From: Pardosa pseudoannulata
Taxonomy: Eukaryota > Arthropoda > Arachnida > Araneae > Lycosidae
Reading direction: 5' to 3'
NCBI GenBank assembly: GCA_032207245.1
Contig: CM063507.1
Coordinates: forward strand, 96,496,694 to 96,560,693
Length of the DNA: 64,000 nt
Notes under the pieces: model-generated
Told to the model about the DNA's origin: nothing
The model's input: the letters and a program-made list of their open reading frames with translations, nothing else
Databases searched by the model: none
Translations under genes and position numbers: made by a program
Shown here: positions 1 to 13,224 of the stretch, piece by piece
Position numbering within the stretch: the first letter of the stretch is position 1
Layout: each line of letters opens with the position of its first letter

Positions 1-151
1 ATATGGTGACAGTAGCGAGGATTAAAAGTAAAATTCATTTTAAAAATATCAGCAGTTAAATTTAAGTATGCTACATAAAGTAAAATAATTTATGTCTTAG
101 CCCTTTAAAAAAAAAATTACAAAAGAAAGAAAGAAATTTTACAAAACATAC

Positions 152-279
152 TTGTTAACATGCTAAGTTGATTGTCTTGGGCTTCAGTCACAACTACACG
201 CCGTTTGGTTCCATCCATAAGTGCCCTTTCTATTACGCTATGAGAATTATTATCTATAACATCAGACCAAAATAATAAC
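152..279 (-). CDS. LRP1: LRP1 exon z: propeller 4, blade 3 (last exon in window)
   Basis: 128 bases, about 42 residues: [40 protein letters not shown]. The first base completes the glycine codon of the previous exon. It has an FWSD motif and an [11 protein letters not shown] strand. The donor is GTATGT at 146-151, and the next exon lies before position 1. The acceptor is CTGTTGCAG. Confidence 0.93.
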
Positions 280-3200
280 CTGCAACAGAAAACCAACATT
301 TTTCATTTAACAAAATATTAAGAAAGTTCTTTAAAAAATTAAGTGCCAAAAAATGTCACAATAGCCCTCAAGGATTAGTCAAGCAACATTAGTGCTCTGT
401 TATGGCAAGTAGCAGGGTCATACTGTCACATCATCTGTTAAAATTGATGTTCTACCCACATATCTTTTTTATTTTATTTTTTCTTTGTAAGTTGCGAGTG
501 GCAACGAACGATTTTTTGTAGTAAAAACATGGTTGTTCTTTCATATGCGAGAAAAATGGCTCTTGAGTTGCTTTTGTGTTTGATATATTAATATTATTTA
601 CGCCATAAATTCTTCTATATGACATTTTCTGTGTTTTAAAGATCTTGCATACGTAAATATAATAAAAAGTGTTTTATATTAAAACTGCATTGTTTATGAG
701 CAATTAATTAACGCCATTGAGAACATACTTCTGAACTACTTCAGTATCATACTTCTGATTTCGAAAACCAAACAGGACACATACCTAGTAAATGCCATTT
801 ATAAAGGTTTGGTCAAAGTAGAACAGAGGTACCAATATGAAATATAATGCATAGCTTAAATAAAAGTTTAGTCATTTCAGTTGCTTAAAATAATTTTTAA
901 TTATTTTAAATGTGTTATAAATTTTGTGTTATAAAATACATTTCTGGATGTTCATGACTATTTGTACTATTTTAAATATAAGAATAAACAGGGAAAAGTA
1001 GGAAATCAAAATAAGAAAATAGCTTTTTAACAGTTTAAGCAAAATAATTAAAGCTCTTATACCACTAATTATTTCGCAATTGCATAAAAGATTAAAATTA
1101 AAAATAAACAAAAAGCTATTTGCACCCCAAATACTTGAATTTTGCAAATGATCACTGAACAGTGTCAGTCTATTTGAATAAGTACTGACAAATAGCAAGA
1201 AGGTAAAAGTAACTAAAAGACAAACAAAAATTGATAATGAACATAAAATTTTAAAAAAGATAATTTAGTGGAAGCATTGTGGATGATCACCAGCATCAAT
1301 CAATAAACAGATGCACACCACCAGCTTTTTTAATGCTAATCTCATAAAATGAAGCAAGAATAAAAACTGCAAGTCAGGTTCTGTACTGATTTTAACTAAA
1401 TATTATCAATGAAAAAACACTATAGAAATATGAAATATTTTACTTTGTTTAAAAAAAAATTTTTTTGGAGGCTGCACTATCTTTGCAAGATGCAAGTTGG
1501 AAACACTGGTCTAGTCCTTATAACAATTATTATTCAAACTCTAGGAATAGATACAGGGTATCTGCCAAAATAAAATTTTTCAAATCCATGACTTTTCATG
1601 ACTTTCCCTGATTTAGCAGATCATTTTCCATGACTTTAAAAAGCTTTCGTTGAAAGTATATATGAATAAAACTTCTGATGTACATACAAATAAAATATAT
1701 GATTTTAGAGAAATTACAGGAATGTTATCATAAAAAAACTATAAACTTACTTTATAAGTGTTAATAAACTCACATACATAAAAATAAATTGTTGTATCAA
1801 CATACCTAAGTTTAATCATATAGCAATTTTTCAATCAAAATTTTTACAATTTGAATTCGGGGTACTTTGGTATTATCCAGATGACCTTGAATAATAGACA
1901 AATATAACCCTATAATGTTTATATACAATATCCCTAGAAATAATCTTATATTTTGTGCAAAAATCTTAATTTTTGTTAAAAAATAATTATTATTATATTA
2001 ATAAAATTTTAATCTACAATTTAAGAAAAAACCAGAATAATATACATTTACCCACCATTAAGCTTTATTGCTTTGAGTTTCCTTGGTGAACAAATTTTAC
2101 TTGGCAATATAGTCAATAGGATAGTACATAAATACCAAACTCAGTAACTTCAGTCAAATGACAAGTAAAAATAGAATTAAACAATTCAATGCATTTTTTT
2201 AATTGGTAGTTTAGTGGATCCACCATGACTTTTACTCATTTTACTTGAAAAATCAAGACTTTCCATGACAAAATTAATCCATTGTCAAAATCCATGATTT
2301 TCCATGACTTTCCCTGACTTTCCAGATGCACAGAAACCATGTAGATAACTAAATTTAAATCTTTGATACATGGCAGTATTAAAACCTCCAAACTTCCTGT
2401 TGCATAAGTGCTTTGAAATGTTGTAATTGCTACCGGTATATCACTTAAATTTTAGTTCTACTTAAGTAAAGTAAGAATAATACCAATCTACAAATGTTAT
2501 GAGTAAAAATGTATTACCAAGCTGTGCCTCAAAGAGTTAATCCAAGATATAGGTTTTTTAAAATAATACATAATAATTACCCGTCAACTGGGTCTATAGC
2601 AAGGGAGCGAGGACTATATAAATTCTCAGTTATGATGTTCACAATGTATTCTCCATCAAGATTGCTAGCAATTATTCGACTAGAAGATCCAGATGATGTG
2701 ACAAACATGTTCCCAGAAATCCAGTCTACAGCAAAACCATCAGGAACTTCCAGCACTAGGATGAGTTCAAAAAGAAAAATTTAGGGTAAAGAGAAAACAC
2801 TTTTTAAAGAAAAATTATAATTTTTAATATGCACGCTCAGAACGAAGCAGAAGTGAAAGGTACTATATTACAGGCTATATATTAAAATTTCTAAAGTTTA
2901 TTATCAGTTTAAATTTAAATTTGCAGTTTTACACTTGAATGTGTATTAATAAGAAAAGAAAGCTGAAATTAAAATAGGGCAAATGATTGATATTTCTTTA
3001 CAAAAGGAAAAGAGCACTAAAGTAAACACTATAAATAATTCTATTTCATCAATAATTTTTAGACTGAGAATCTACAAAAATATTTATTTTAATCCACAAA
3101 ACAGAGTTAATTATCAAATCTAGTAAATACTTAGATTTATATTTCATACACAGAATATATATCTTAATTTTGCCTTTAACATTAATATACTTCAAATTAA

Positions 3201-6200
3201 TAAAAAAATATACGGCAAGGGCTATTTACAAAAATAAATAATATATTTTTTGTATACGTAGCAGAATAAGGAGCAGTCATTTTGACCACTTTCTATAAAT
3301 GAATGTTTGTTGGGTTTTTTTTTTTTTTAGCAAGGTTTGTGAAACAAAACAATGCACTTTCTACAGCTTTTTTCCCTTTTTTGTTTCATATTACATGGGA
3401 TATGGAAAATGCCTAATAGATAATTCTGGATAGCCGCTGGTACTGATTCTTACTGTAAACTGCTTTTCGTCAATAAATTTTCAACCCGATGTTCTCCAAA
3501 ATTTACTCAATTAATTTCATCTTAAATTGGAGAAAAAAGCAGTCAGTGATGGAACAGCAGTAAATAGCATTTTGGTATATAGTTATTAAATTTAACATAA
3601 CATTAATTTAGCACACTGTTCATGATTTATATATATTTCTTATGGTCATGAACTTGCCATATACACATAGTCTCTTATTCATAAAATACAATAATTGAAA
3701 ATACTGCCCACTCTGCAAAGGCTTCTTTGAACTGTATACATTATAAATTAATATCACAATAATCGTTTTAAACACACACATACATATATATGTGTATGTG
3801 TGTGTGTATACTTATTTATTTAAAACCAAATATTATGATATGATTGTATCCTCCCTTTTTACAGTCTCTAAAAATTCTTATTGTGTGCTTTACTGTGGTA
3901 TAAATTTATTTTAAAAATCCTTATGTTTTCTGCTTGAAATAAGGATATAAAAAATGGCTATTGTATTATTGTGGTAAGTTTTATAAAATGGCTCTCCCAA
4001 GTGGTACACTGCATATTCTGAATTGGTGTCCTCAATGGGGAGAGAAAATTTTTTTTTATTTTGGAGTCTTTAGATGAGTATGGTTTCACATCTATTGTAA
4101 TGATTTTACTAATTTTAAAAGAAATTATTTTCAATAAGCATGTTACAAATTTCTGATATTAAAACAAATTTATCTGAGGTCTTTTGGATTTTGTTAAATT
4201 TTAATCAAACCACAAATATTTAATGATTTCTTTGAAGTTATCATGAGCTGTTATTTAGTGAAAAAGTTCAGACCCTATGTTTCTAGACAACAAATTGTTT
4301 ATTAAAATATCTTCAGAAATAAAAGATAAGAATCTTTTCAAACTATTTTTTTTCTTTTTGTTTATAACCCTTCCATCAAAAAGAACTAAAAGTAGAATAT
4401 GAAATGCAACACAATATAGAGATAGTTCTTTAGCAGTTACAATGACTTAATCAGCCTCTCTAAGTATACATGTTTATAGCTTAAATAATTAGCAAAAATA
4501 AATAATTTTTATCTGCATGATCTTTATGAATAATTAGGAAAAGTTAATGAGCAAAAAACTAAATAATAAACAAGAGATATATGAGAATTTGAAATTTGTT
4601 TGCAGTTAAAATGACTGCTTCTATCTTTTTAGTGTTGAGGTAGAATACTAAAACTTCAGCTCATAAATAATTTTTTATGCGATTATATATTTTTCAGGGA
4701 AAAAAAAATTAACCTGTATCAATTAATGTTTCCACAGTAGAAGCTGATAGATTTGCTCTTTTAACTTCATTCATATCTGCATCAGACCAATAGATTTGAT
4801 TGCGTGAGGCAACAAAATCAATTTGATAAACTTTCATAACCTAAAACAATTAAAAAACATAAATTAAAAAGAAGTTAAGAGTTTTCATGAAAATTTCCAA
4901 AAAATATTAACACATCACTTATTTAAAAAGTTAACTATGAGAAAAAAATTACATACTTTTGGCACACTAATTGGAGGTATCATATTATAATAAGGCATAG
5001 TCAATTCAACTCCTCTTATTTCATTTTGTCTTGCAAACAACAGGACCTTTTCATTTTCTAAAAGTAGGAGAAAAACAATAAACCATAAAAATTTTGATAA
5101 CATCAAATTACTACTATAATCTGTAAGATTTTTTTAAATGCTAGTTAATATTTTAGAAACTTTACCTTAAAAATAAGAAAGTACATACAATGGAAGAAAA
5201 AAAACCCTAAACATTTTGCAAACAAAAGAAAGTGAATGTAACAAAATGGCAGTTTAATTTTGTAACGTTCGAAATCTGGCAGTTTAATTTTGCGACACGC
5301 GCTTTCCGTTATTGAGTTGGCGTCTAAATATGGCAGTGTTATTCATTGTTGGCATTATTATCTCCAGATATTTGGTATTCGGGAAACATAAAAACGTATC
5401 TACGCGATTTTAAATTCCAGTGTAAGTATAGAAATATATGATGGCATTTATGTATATAAGACTATTCTTATCTGATAAACGATAAACTCATTTTTGTTTA
5501 GGAAATCACTTCTTTTTTCTCTTTTATTAGCTTGGCGAGATTTTTATTTTCAATAATTAAAAACTTGCCATGTTCTATCAAATTTGTTTTCATTTCGCAG
5601 TTGCCATTTATTAAATAAAAACTATCATATGGTTATAGGTTTTGTTATCTAAAACTCAACTACACTAGAGATAAAAGAAATTGGCAAGTGATATACAGGG
5701 AACAAATAAATTTGAAACTGTGAAATGTTGAGATATTGTAGCCACTTTTGAATAAAGTTTAAAATGTGATTTCAAATAATATAATTGTTTTCGGTGTTTT
5801 AGTCTTATATACTTATTTTGTTTTATCAATATTAATTTGGTATATTTCTTTCATTTTAAATTCAATTGCACCATTTTTATTAATCCAATTTTAAGACGTC
5901 ACTCTGTACTTCATCTATTCTTAAATAAGCTTGGCGACTTTATGGTATATGTTTCGTGTTATAAAAATTGAAATCCTTTATGTAACTTCATTCTTATGAT
6001 AACGCTTTAAGTTCTTGGCTTTTGACCTTATGTGCTTAGTTTATTTTATCATCAAAATATCGTAATTAGAATCAGTTAAAAATATATTAATTAAAATATG
6101 TAATGAGTGGTGCCATTTATTGCCTATAGTTACAACTATTTTTCATACTCAATAACTTTTTCTCTTTGAAATATCCCAGTATCAAAATCATTTTATTTTT

Positions 6201-9200
6201 TATAGCTAAATTTTGTATTTCATCAAAATATGTAAATCTTTATTTTACTTTCTCAAATTTTTTAAGAAGTTAACATTTTTTCTGTTATATGTTGTCGTGA
6301 TTTTTATATTCAGTACTTACAAATTCACCATGTTCTATCATATTTGTTTTTATTTCACAATTGCCATTTTTTAAAGAAAAAGTTTTCATTTTAGGTTTTG
6401 TTGTTTAAAATTTAATTTTTATCGTTATTGAGTTGGCGTCTAAATATGGCAGTGTTATTCATTGTTGGCATTATTATCTCCAGATATTTGGTATTCGGGA
6501 AACATAAAAACGTATCTACGCGATTTTAAATTCCAGTGTAAGTATAGAAATATATGATGGCATTTATGTATATAAGACTATTCTTATCTGATAAACGATA
6601 AACTCATTTTTGTTTAGGAAATCACTTCTTTTTTCTCTTTTATTAGCTTGGCGAGATTTTTATTTTCAATAATTAAAAACTTGCCATGTTCTATCAAATT
6701 TGTTTTCATTTCGCAGTTGCCATTTATTAAATAAAAACTATCATATGGTTATAGGTTTTGTTATCTAAAACTCAACTACACTAGAGATAAAAGAAATTGG
6801 CAAGTGATATACAGGGAACAAATAAATTTGAAACTGTGAAATGTTGAGATATTGTAGCCACTTTTGAATAAAGTTTAAAATGTGATTTCAAATAATATAA
6901 TTGTTTTCGGTGTTTTAGTCTTATATACTTATTTTGTTTTATCAATATTAATTTGGTATATTTCTTTCATTTTAAATTCAATTGCGCCATTTTTATTAAT
7001 CCAATTTTAAGACGTCACTCTGTACTTCATCTATTCTTAAATAAGCTTGGCGACTTTATGGTATATGTTTCGTGTTATAAAAATTGAAATCCTTTATGTA
7101 ACTTCATTCTTATGATAACGCTTTAAGTTCTTGGCTTTTGACCTTATGTGCTTAGTTTATTTTATCATCAAAATATCGTAATTAGAATCAGTTAAAAATA
7201 TATTAATTAAAATATGTAATGAGTGGTGCCATTTATTGCCTATAGTTACAACTATTTTTCATACTCAATAACTTTTTCTCTTTGAAATATCCCAGTATCA
7301 AAATCATTTTATTTTTTATAGCTAAATTTTGTATTTCATCAAAATATGTAAATCTTTATTTTACTTTCTCAAATTTTTTAAGAAGTTAACATTTTTTCTG
7401 TTATATGTTGTCGTGATTTTTATATTCAGTACTTACAAATTCACCATGTTCTATCATATTTGTTTTTATTTCACAATTGCCATTTTTTAAAGAAAAAGTT
7501 TTCATTTTAGGTTTTGTTGTTTAAAATTTAATTTTTATGTATGTAAAACAGTACTAAAAGACGGTTGGGAATGATTTATCCCATTCAGAACAGTACATAT
7601 ATATGTTACTCTCCACAGTATTTTGAAATTTGATTCCTACATTAAAAAAAGTCCTGGAATTGGGAATTATTATGCAGCGGCTCACGGGCAACACAGTGCA
7701 CTTACTGGACATTTGGCTATTAATAAACTGTTATAATCGTCAACAATCTAAAACATACGAAATTTATTCAGTATTTCTATCAACACATCTTATTATCTTT
7801 AATAGTGGTTCTAAATCTTTCATCGAAATATTTGAAAACCCAGACCGAAGGCTGGGTGCGAAGCAGCTAGTATCTATATAAATAAAAGTAAGCAACTATT
7901 TACATTGCTCTAACAAACAATTGGCCTGGTTATGATTTCTTATAAGATATTCAAGAATAGACCATATATTATAAAATATATATAAACGGATTAGAAAAGA
8001 AAACCTTACATATTTGCATCACACTTATTTGGAGACAATACACCATAAAAATTGTGATATCTGTATTATTTTAGCACTGATGCATACATAATTCAGTAAT
8101 TACTTTGCATTTTCCATAATTTCTACAGATAATGCATAACAGTTGAAAGGTATGCCCATACAGGAGATATGGCTGCATGCATGCATCACTAAAGTAAAAC
8201 AAATTAAACCAGTATTTTTTCAGTTCAGCTCTAGTTTTTGTCCTGGCAAAAATAATTAAAATATTTAAAGATATATACTAATTTTATTACAGTTTATAAT
8301 TTTATTCTTATGAATTCCTGGGAATAGAGTATGAATATTACAGAGTAAAATTATCATACTTTTTATATTCCTAGGAATACAAAAAATATGATGATCTTAC
8401 TACTTCCCTGATTTCCAAGAAAGAAACCCTAATCTGAACTGGTTAGAACAATATTCAACTAGGATAATCAAAAGCAAAAAAATGATATTTTGGGCCAATG
8501 CTAACCAATTTAGTAGTCAGATAAAACAATCTAGCACCAAATTGGGCCCATATGGCCATGAAGCTCTCCAGGCTTATCCCAGCAGTGGTGAGCAGATCAC
8601 AAGTATTGGGCCACCCCACCAGCCAACCAGCCACTTTAAAGTGCCCAGTGTGCACCTATTGCACCACTCGTGAGTGGACGCAACAGAATAGTGGTTGTTA
8701 GAGGAACCTTAATTACCTCTCGCTATATGTTGTGCCATAAAGTGATGTGTTGTAGTAAAAAAATAAATTAAAAAAATAATAAAAAAAATAATAAAAAAAT
8801 ATTTTAAAAAATATTATTTGTATTTTTATTATTATGGAGCAGGATAGTGTACCTGTATTTGATTTTTAATATTTGACCGTAAAACTCCATCTAGTGTTTC
8901 ACACCATGTATACTAACCACAACTTTCTTTTCAGGATATTAATCAGATATTGTTGTATGTTTATAGGTAGTTACAACTTAAGTCACAGCTCTCACTGATT
9001 TCTCCTTATCCACCTTCTAATGACTGGCACCTCTAAATTACTCCTTTTCTAAATTTTAATAGTACCTTACAGTTTTTACCCTGCTTACTGTTTACCTTAA
9101 GAACCAGGGATAAAGCCTTCTAGCTAAGGAGCCCCATAACTGTCCATTTATATCGGAGGAATTTGGAAGACTATTGGATGCTCTAGTAGGACTCTTGACA

Positions 9201-10513
9201 CTGGAGTTTGTGTGGGTAGCACAAAACCAAGCAAACCAAAAAGAGGGCTAACCTTGAAGCTTGACGAATTTTGCTCGCTGCATTTCAAAATGGAATCGAG
9301 AGGACCTAAAGGAGGAGCTGGAAATTTTGTGAGGCAACAGTCACAGTCCTGGGCCTCAGAATCATTGCTCGTGAGTCATTACAATGGAACTTTGATCAAC
9401 CCTGCACAGCCCCCATAACTCAGCTTGCTCAAAAATACCCATTGAAACCTTGTATTACTTTTAGGGGTGAAAAAACTAGACGTAAATACAGAATTAATAA
9501 TTTTAAAAAATATAAAAAGGGGGATGCATTAAAAAAAGTCGAGCGGTGGTCCCGTCAGAAATTAGCCCCAGGCATCATAACTTTTGACTTATACTGGCCA
9601 CATTGCCAAGTTGCTCATCATTGCAGATAAAACAAAGAAATGAATATAAATATACTTACTATAACAAGTTTTTTTATCCTCTGCTAAACTCATCAGATGA
9701 GGGCAATCACATGTTCGGGTATTATTGAAACTTAACAAACATAAATGAGAACATCCACCATTCTTATTTTTACAGGGACTGACAGCATCACCTTTAAAGA
9801 ATATATACTACATAATAACACAGTGTAATAAAAAATGCACGAACAAAAGACATATAGCTATACACAAAACCAAAAATATGGGGAACACTTATTGAGACAC
9901 AAAACAAGCATATCAGTAAATTATATACTTAAATCTTTGATATAAAAGATATTAAAAAGGTTAAATAAATCTGTTTTTAATGTGGTATGTATCCATCTGT
10001 TCTTGAGTAAGTATTTCTAAAAATATAATACTGAAGTATGTTTAGTAAAATTTATATTTATATATCTTTTACATATTTTCTCCTATTTAAATTCAAAAAC
10101 TTACAAATAATTATTTGTATTTGAATTTAATCAGTATAATTGATTGAATTCTCAATTTTTATCAGTGTGAATATATTCTATTTCTGGTTTATTTTAAATA
10201 AAATTCAATCTACAAATACAACAACAGCAAAAGAAATTCAGAGGTTAAAATGGGAAAAATAAAGTAACAAAGTATATACAAAGATATAAACCTTTTGTCA
10301 TTTAATAATTAAAAAATTTTAAAGTAACTATTATTTACAAATTTCATACTAGTGAAAGAGACCTCACATAGATATGTAAAGCAGTACATTTGCCTTCACT
10401 GTTAGACCAAACTGGATATAATTTGGTATTTTTTTGCAGGAATTCATGATCATTAGCAACAAATTTACCTTAGATCAATGAGGAAATAAAACTATACTAT
10501 CAAATGTATCACT

Positions 10514-10555
<42 letters not shown>

Positions 10556-11040
10556 GTGACGTTGTTCATGTCACATTATCATTTGTATGACATTACAGCT
10601 CATGACCACCTTGGGAGTCGAAAGGATTAGATAGGGTTAATCATGTAAATACTGCATGACTATTTAAACTGTGCACGTGCAAAGTGAATGCTTCCCCTGG
10701 AAAGTTCCCTGATCGTGTGATGATTGATAACCAAGCACAAGATCATTGTTATCGATTTATTACAAGGTTGGGTTCTTCTAAAACTCTTTCCTCGATCTAA
10801 CAAAGAGGAATATATATATATATATATATGCCACAGAGAGAGAAGGAGGAGGAGAGGCATTCCTTGGCACCACAAAATGGGAGCATTGGAAGGTAAGGCT
10901 ATGCCTCTATTTGTACTTTGAGCTTTAATATTTGTGCTTAATGGCCCTAAGGCATTAGTATTATGATTTCTTGTGTTTAATAAATCTTGTTACCAATGAG
11001 CTACCAAAGAGTCTGTTTTAATTTAATATAGGACAGCATG

Positions 11041-11078
<38 letters not shown>

Positions 11079-13165
11079 TATTACACTTAAAATATTTCTT
11101 TAAGATTCTCTTCTACCCATTTTAATTCTTTCCTTTCTTTTTCCCAGCCATCTAATATCTTATTTAACGGAGTGTATGCCAGTTTAAAATTCTTTCTACC
11201 CATTTCCCAAAGCTAACTCTCAAATTAATGCAAATTTTCTGTCCACTCACCACCTTATCCAGCTGTCCCAGGTGAATGGTTCTCTTTTCCAGTAATCTAA
11301 GTTACTGTTTGATTTCTAACAATGCTGACTAAGCTTCTCTCTCTTGGGAATTTTCTTTGTGTCTCTCAATGTGGGGCCCAATATTGTGTTTTTAGAGTAT
11401 CATCCCATTCTCTGCTCTTGATGGAGAGAGTTCATCAGATTCAAATGTCTTTTCTTAGATCTTAAATAAAATTAAGTCTTACATGGAGTCACTACTTCTT
11501 TTCATGGAGCCATGACTTAGGCTTCTCATTGTACAGTAATAATAGGGGCTAATTTTATGTGACTTGAGAATTAATTCTGCTGCATTACATTTATATATAT
11601 ATATATATATAATATCAATATCTAAGCCCTAAAGTCTATTCAAAATTATCCCTTTTTCCCATTTATTATTCTAAATCTTAATTTCTTCTCTTTATATTAA
11701 CCATATTTCCCAGCTATCCAATTTAAACGAGGATGTTTTCATTCCTTCAGAATAACCCCAAAATGCTTTCTTTGATTCTCAAGGCAAAAGTATGATACAG
11801 CTGGCATTTTAATTAGGTTAATAAGTTATAACTCCCCCAGGAAAAATCTGTAATGATCAGCAATAATAGTCATCTGGGATGCCACACTTTCGCAGATGGC
11901 TCTAATCACAGGTTACTTTCTATAATCAAATAACACTTGCCTCAGCATTTTTCCCACGACACTAAAACACACACGGATTTTGGTCGTCTCTCGCAGAAGG
12001 TTGGCATTAGAGAGCAAGCGTTCTGACACTGTCCAGTTCAGACGCTTCTGAATTTTGAGCTATTTTGATCGGATGAAATAAAGATTACGTTCGGCCATGA
12101 CGACTATGCATTTCTTTCCAACAGATGATTAGCAGGACTTTTGGCAGCCCAACATGCCCGGGCTGAGGAAAATAATAGGGGCAATTTCAAAAGAAGTATT
12201 ACAGTTAATTTCGGGACAGTTAGTTCCCCATCGATTACATTTGGTCCCCCTGTCCTGTTATATATATATATAAATAATGTATTACACAATTAACTACGCT
12301 CGTGGGTTTGGCATACTATGGTCTACTGTTTTGCAACACCATTTTGCTAATCAGACCAAAACCTATGGCTTAAGATAAATCTCAATGGTTGTGAATATCC
12401 ATTCCAACAGTGAGATTCAAACCCACAAACTCTGGTACTAAAGAGCAACACCCTACCTAATTGGACATCATTTGACTATGAACCGAAAGATCACTAATTA
12501 TGAAACTTACACTGACAATTGCATAAGAATATATAATTATCAGTTTTTGTGAGTCATCTGTCTCAGTGGAGTAACTACAGGTTAGCCAACCTAAGTGTAA
12601 CATTTTGACCAACTGAAATGTTCACCATTTTCATTTGTGATTGATAGTTTGACAGTCTCTGCTCTATTCCAATTACAGTAAAATCTTTTGTGTAATGGTA
12701 ACTTAATACCCAATATGGATCAGCATATTTCTTTCTGTCAAGGGTATAACATTAACCGCTGGCCATCACATAACATCTTTTGTTAAGAGGAGCTCCTTTT
12801 GGGGGCAGATGAAGATAGTTATAGGCAGAATGAGATTTGGGAAATAGAGAGAGAAGACTTCTAAAAGAGACTGGTCAATGAACTGAAGAATAAAAACTGA
12901 AGTGGAGTCTGAGGACAGCTGTGAAGAGAAGCACAGCTGTCTTTGTACCCACCCTAGATTCACTGTGATATTAGCAGGTTGTTCTGATACATTTTCCAGA
13001 AATATTCAGCCAAATTTGAAATGTGTTTCATTAGTGAATTTCTTATTTTTCACTTTCTAAACATATAATCTAGAATAATTATCAGCTTCAAATTCATTTT
13101 ACTGTAAATTCCTGTATCAATGATACCACAGTGCATAAACCAGATACTTTGTATGTGTGTGTATG

Positions 13166-13224
<59 letters not shown>

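Larger units (their letters stand above)
5058..9659. other. intron between exons v and w
   Basis: 4.6-kb intron. It contains the 1,116-bp tandem duplication (5307-7538), a Helitron-type 3' end (about 7839-7870) and two or more unclassified, relatively GC-rich repeats (about 8490-8720 and 8940-9420) that have relatives near 45.7-46.5 kb. Confidence 0.8.

Noticed and set aside
8455..8673. Overlapping short open frames on both strands
   Set aside because: They fall in a dispersed repeat related to 45.7 kb; no protein similarity.
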